Source: Hoylesella saccharolytica JCM 17484
GTDB taxonomy: Bacteria > Bacteroidota > Bacteroidia > Bacteroidales > Bacteroidaceae
DNA length: 64,000 nt
NCBI RefSeq assembly: GCF_000614205.1
Contig: NZ_BAKN01000008.1
Location: 1 to 64,000, forward strand
Direction: 5' to 3'
Shown: one piece after another, positions 61,411 to 64,000 of the stretch
Layout: each line of letters starts with the position of its first letter
Numbering within the stretch: the first letter of the stretch is position 1
The notes under the pieces: model-generated
Database searches by the model: none
Told to the model about the DNA's origin: nothing
Seen by the model: only the letters and a program-made list of their open reading frames with translations
Translations under genes and position numbers: made by a program

Positions 61411-63141
61411 ATGAACGTATTAGAACTGAGTGAACAGGAAATTGTGAGGCGGCAAAGTTTGCAAGAACTGCGGGATATGGGTATCGACCCCTATCCGGCG
61501 GCAGAGTTTTCCACCAATGCTTTTTCTACAGAGATAAGAGATAATTTCAAGGACGACGAACAACGAGAGGTGTGTATTGCGGGGCGAATGATGAGCCGAC
61601 GCGTGATGGGCAAGGCCAGTTTTGCCGAATTACAAGACTCGAAAGGGCGTATTCAGGTGTACATCACACGCGATGATATTTGCCCCGGCGAGAATAAGGA
61701 ACTTTATAACACGGTGTTTAAACGGTTGCTCGATATTGGCGACTTTATCGGCGTGCGCGGATTTGTATTTCGCACGCAGACGGGCGAGATATCGGTTCAT
61801 GCCCGCGAACTTACGGTGTTGAGCAAAAGTCTTAAGCCGTTGCCCATCGTGAAGTATAAAGACGGCGTGGCTTACGATAAGTTTGACGACCCCGAACTGC
61901 GCTATCGCCAGCGGTATGTAGACCTCGTGGTGAACGAAGGCGTGAAAGACACGTTTCTTAAGCGCGCCACCGTGCTGCGCACACTGCGTAACGTGCTCGA
62001 CGAGGCAGGCTATACCGAAGTAGAAACGCCCACCCTGCAAAATATTGCCGGTGGTGCAACGGCTCGCCCATTTATCACCCATTTCAACGCACTTAATCAA
62101 GAAATGTATCTGCGCATCGCCACCGAACTGTATCTGAAACGGCTCATCGTAGGCGGATTTGAAGGTGTGTATGAAATCGGAAAAAACTTCCGCAACGAGG
62201 GTATGGACCGCACGCACAATCCCGAATTTACGTGCATGGAACTCTACGTGCAATACAAAGACTATAATTGGATGATGGCGTTTACTGAGCAATTGCTCGA
62301 AACCATCTGCACAAAGGTAAACGGAAAGCCCGAAAGCGTGGTCGATGGCCAGGTTATTAGCTTTAAAGCGCCTTATCGCAGGCTGCCCATCCTTGACGCC
62401 ATCAAAGAAAAAACAGGGTTCGACCTCAATGGCATGACTGAAGACGAGATACGTAATGTGTGTCGTCAACTTAAAATGGAGGTAAACGAAACGATGGGTA
62501 AGGGCAAACTTATCGATGAGATTTTTGGCGAGTTCTGCGAGGGGCAATTTATTCAGCCCACATTTATCATCGACTATCCCGTTGAGATGAGTCCGCTTAC
62601 GAAGATGCATCGCTCGAAGCCCGGACTAACAGAGCGTTTCGAACTGATGGTAAACGGTAAAGAACTGGCCAATGCCTACTCGGAGTTGAACGACCCCATT
62701 GACCAAGAAGAACGTTTTGTTGACCAGATGAAACTGGCAGACAAGGGCGACGATGAGGCGATGGTAATTGATCAAGACTTTTTGCGTGCATTGCAATACG
62801 GTATGCCGCCCACATCGGGTATCGGCATTGGAATTGACCGATTGGTGATGTTGATGACAGGCCAGACCGCCATTCAAGAGGTACTTTTCTTTCCGCAGAT
62901 GCGCCCCGAGAAGAAAATTCCCAAAAGCACAGTGGCAGAATGGGCTGCGCTGGGTATTGCTGAAGAATGGGTTCCGGTACTGAACAAAGCTGGTTACAAC
63001 CTCGTTTCGGATATAAAAGAAGTGAAAGCGCAGAAACTTCAGATGGATGTCTGCGGTGTGAACAAAAAATATAAATTAGGCTACGACAATCCAAAAGTGG
63101 AAGCTTTCCAAGCTTGGATTGACAAGGCAAACGAAGAGTGA
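61411..63141 (+). CDS. lysS: Lysyl-tRNA synthetase, class II
   Basis: 576 aa. The N-terminal OB-fold binds the anticodon (VCIAGRMMSRRVMGKASFAE). Class II motif 2 is FRNEGMDRTHNPEF, and motif 3 is SGIGIGIDRLVML. Length is slightly above the E. coli enzyme, with a C-terminal extension after about residue 500 (ALGIAEEWVPVLNKAGYN ... AWIDKANEE), usual in Bacteroidetes. It overlaps gpsA by 4 bp. Confidence 0.96.
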   Translation: MNVLELSEQEIVRRQSLQELRDMGIDPYPAAEFSTNAFSTEIRDNFKDDEQREVCIAGRMMSRRVMGKASFAELQDSKGRIQVYITRDDICPGENKELYNTVFKRLLDIGDFIGVRGFVFRTQTGEISVHARELTVLSKSLKPLPIVKYKDGVAYDKFDDPELRYRQRYVDLVVNEGVKDTFLKRATVLRTLRNVLDEAGYTEVETPTLQNIAGGATARPFITHFNALNQEMYLRIATELYLKRLIVGGFEGVYEIGKNFRNEGMDRTHNPEFTCMELYVQYKDYNWMMAFTEQLLETICTKVNGKPESVVDGQVISFKAPYRRLPILDAIKEKTGFDLNGMTEDEIRNVCRQLKMEVNETMGKGKLIDEIFGEFCEGQFIQPTFIIDYPVEMSPLTKMHRSKPGLTERFELMVNGKELANAYSELNDPIDQEERFVDQMKLADKGDDEAMVIDQDFLRALQYGMPPTSGIGIGIDRLVMLMTGQTAIQEVLFFPQMRPEKKIPKSTVAEWAALGIAEEWVPVLNKAGYNLVSDIKEVKAQKLQMDVCGVNKKYKLGYDNPKVEAFQAWIDKANEE

Positions 63142-64000
63142 AAAGCTGCGGTAAAATAGCTATTGTGGGTGGAGGTAGTTGGGCTACTGCCATCGCCAAA
63201 ATTGTGGTACAGCACACGCATCACATCGGGTGGTATATGCGCCGCGACGACAGGATAGAAGATTTCAAACGATTGGGACATAACCCCGCCTATCTGATGA
63301 GCGTGCATTTCAATATCAACGAGATATTTTTTTCAAGCGACATCAATAAAATTGCCGACAGCTACGACACGCTAGTATTTGTAACACCCTCGCCCTATCT
63401 TACCAATCACCTGCGTAAACTCAAAACAAGGCTGCACGATAAATTTATCGTCACTGCAATTAAAGGGCTTGTCTCAGACGAAAACCTGATTTGTTCAGAG
63501 TTCTTCCATCAGATGTATGATGTTCCTTATGACAACATCGCGTGTATTGGTGGTCCGTCGCACGCTGAAGAGGTGGCCCTCGAACGCCTGTCTTATCTTA
63601 CAGTCGGTTGTTCTGATCAGGATAAAGCACAGGCTTTCGCTGATATTTTGGGTAGCGAATTTATTAAAACCAAAACCAGTCAGGATGTGGTTGGCATTGA
63701 ATACGCCTCTGTGCTGAAGAATGTCTACGCCATCGCCGCCGGCATTTGCAGTGGTCTGAAATATGGCGATAACTTCCAAGCGGTACTAATAGCCAACGCT
63801 GTTCAAGAAATGTCGCGCTTCCTCTCTGTAACTCATCCGTTGGAACGCAACGTTTACGATAGTGTTTATTTGGGCGACTTGCTTGTAACGGGCTATTCTA
63901 ATTTCTCGCGTAACCGCACATTTGGTACAATGATTGGAAAGGGGTATAGTGTGAAGAGTGCGCAAATAGAAATGGAAATGATTGCCGAAGGATATTATGG
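63138..64000 (+). CDS. gpsA: Glycerol-3-phosphate dehydrogenase, NAD(P)+ (3' end beyond window)
   Basis: Partial: 287 codons are inside the window. The GTG at 63138 is chosen because it overlaps the lysS stop (GTGA) and gives KSCGKIAIVGGGSWATAIAK, with the nucleotide-binding GGGSWATA. KGLVSDEN, CIGGPSHAEEVA and YASVLKNVYAIAAGICSGL are catalytic and substrate-binding blocks of GpsA. It makes sn-glycerol-3-phosphate for phospholipid synthesis and is translationally coupled to lysS. Confidence 0.93.
   Translation, partial: MKSCGKIAIVGGGSWATAIAKIVVQHTHHIGWYMRRDDRIEDFKRLGHNPAYLMSVHFNINEIFFSSDINKIADSYDTLVFVTPSPYLTNHLRKLKTRLHDKFIVTAIKGLVSDENLICSEFFHQMYDVPYDNIACIGGPSHAEEVALERLSYLTVGCSDQDKAQAFADILGSEFIKTKTSQDVVGIEYASVLKNVYAIAAGICSGLKYGDNFQAVLIANAVQEMSRFLSVTHPLERNVYDSVYLGDLLVTGYSNFSRNRTFGTMIGKGYSVKSAQIEMEMIAEGYY

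Overview
The window looks like a chromosomal segment of a Bacteroidales bacterium, most probably Prevotella or a close relative. The evidence is a SusC/SusD locus with a hybrid two-component regulator, fimbrillin-type lipoproteins, PPi-dependent phosphofructokinase, a DUF2723 membrane protein, a DUF4834/psd/pssA cluster, a BspA-like leucine-rich-repeat protein, C-terminal domains of the type IX secretion kind, and promoters of the Bacteroidetes form (TTTG, about 19-20 bp, TAnnTTTG). The genus is inferred. I saw no rRNA, tRNA, transposase, prophage or CRISPR array.

Layout. 1-3.8 kb: a cell-surface module (58-aa peptide, lipoprotein, palindrome array, DUF6261-like protein, hairpin terminator). 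3.9-8.0 kb (minus): trxA and dnaE. 8.2-9.9 kb: psd-pssA-DUF4834, phosphatidylethanolamine synthesis. 10.2-16.8 kb (minus): DEAD-box helicase, two TPR proteins, gyrA. 17.4-32.9 kb: polysaccharide-utilisation locus with susC, susD, an FG-GAP surface protein, a clan GH-D glycosidase, an HTCS regulator and a GH36 alpha-galactosidase, together suggesting alpha-galactoside use. 33.2-42.2 kb: PFP, GH25 lysozyme, SemiSWEET, DUF2723 protein, polysaccharide deacetylase, queG. 42.6-46.2 kb: a second copy of the surface module in the same gene order. 46.4-49.1 kb (minus): two peptidases. 49.1-55.7 kb: patatin-like protein, BspA-like LRR protein, radical SAM protein, glycosyltransferase, UpxY-like antiterminator. 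55.8-59.6 kb (minus): prfC, rfbD, DUF4924, LysE-type exporter. 59.8-64 kb: ROK glucokinase, lysS and the start of gpsA.

Two observations dominate. First, at least six intergenic regions carry helically phased palindrome arrays. Three have an exact 22-bp period (A4-N7-T4-N7) and three have a period close to 41 bp. The core is uniform within an array; the 41-bp cores differ completely between loci, while the 22-bp arrays share a seven-base core. Second, about sixteen single-base indels (fifteen losses, one gain) break at least twelve otherwise normal genes, including essential dnaE. Each reading frame is restored by one base, and many sites lie in or beside short homopolymers. I read these as sequence errors rather than pseudogenes, so the affected genes are annotated as full-length, frame-corrected units.
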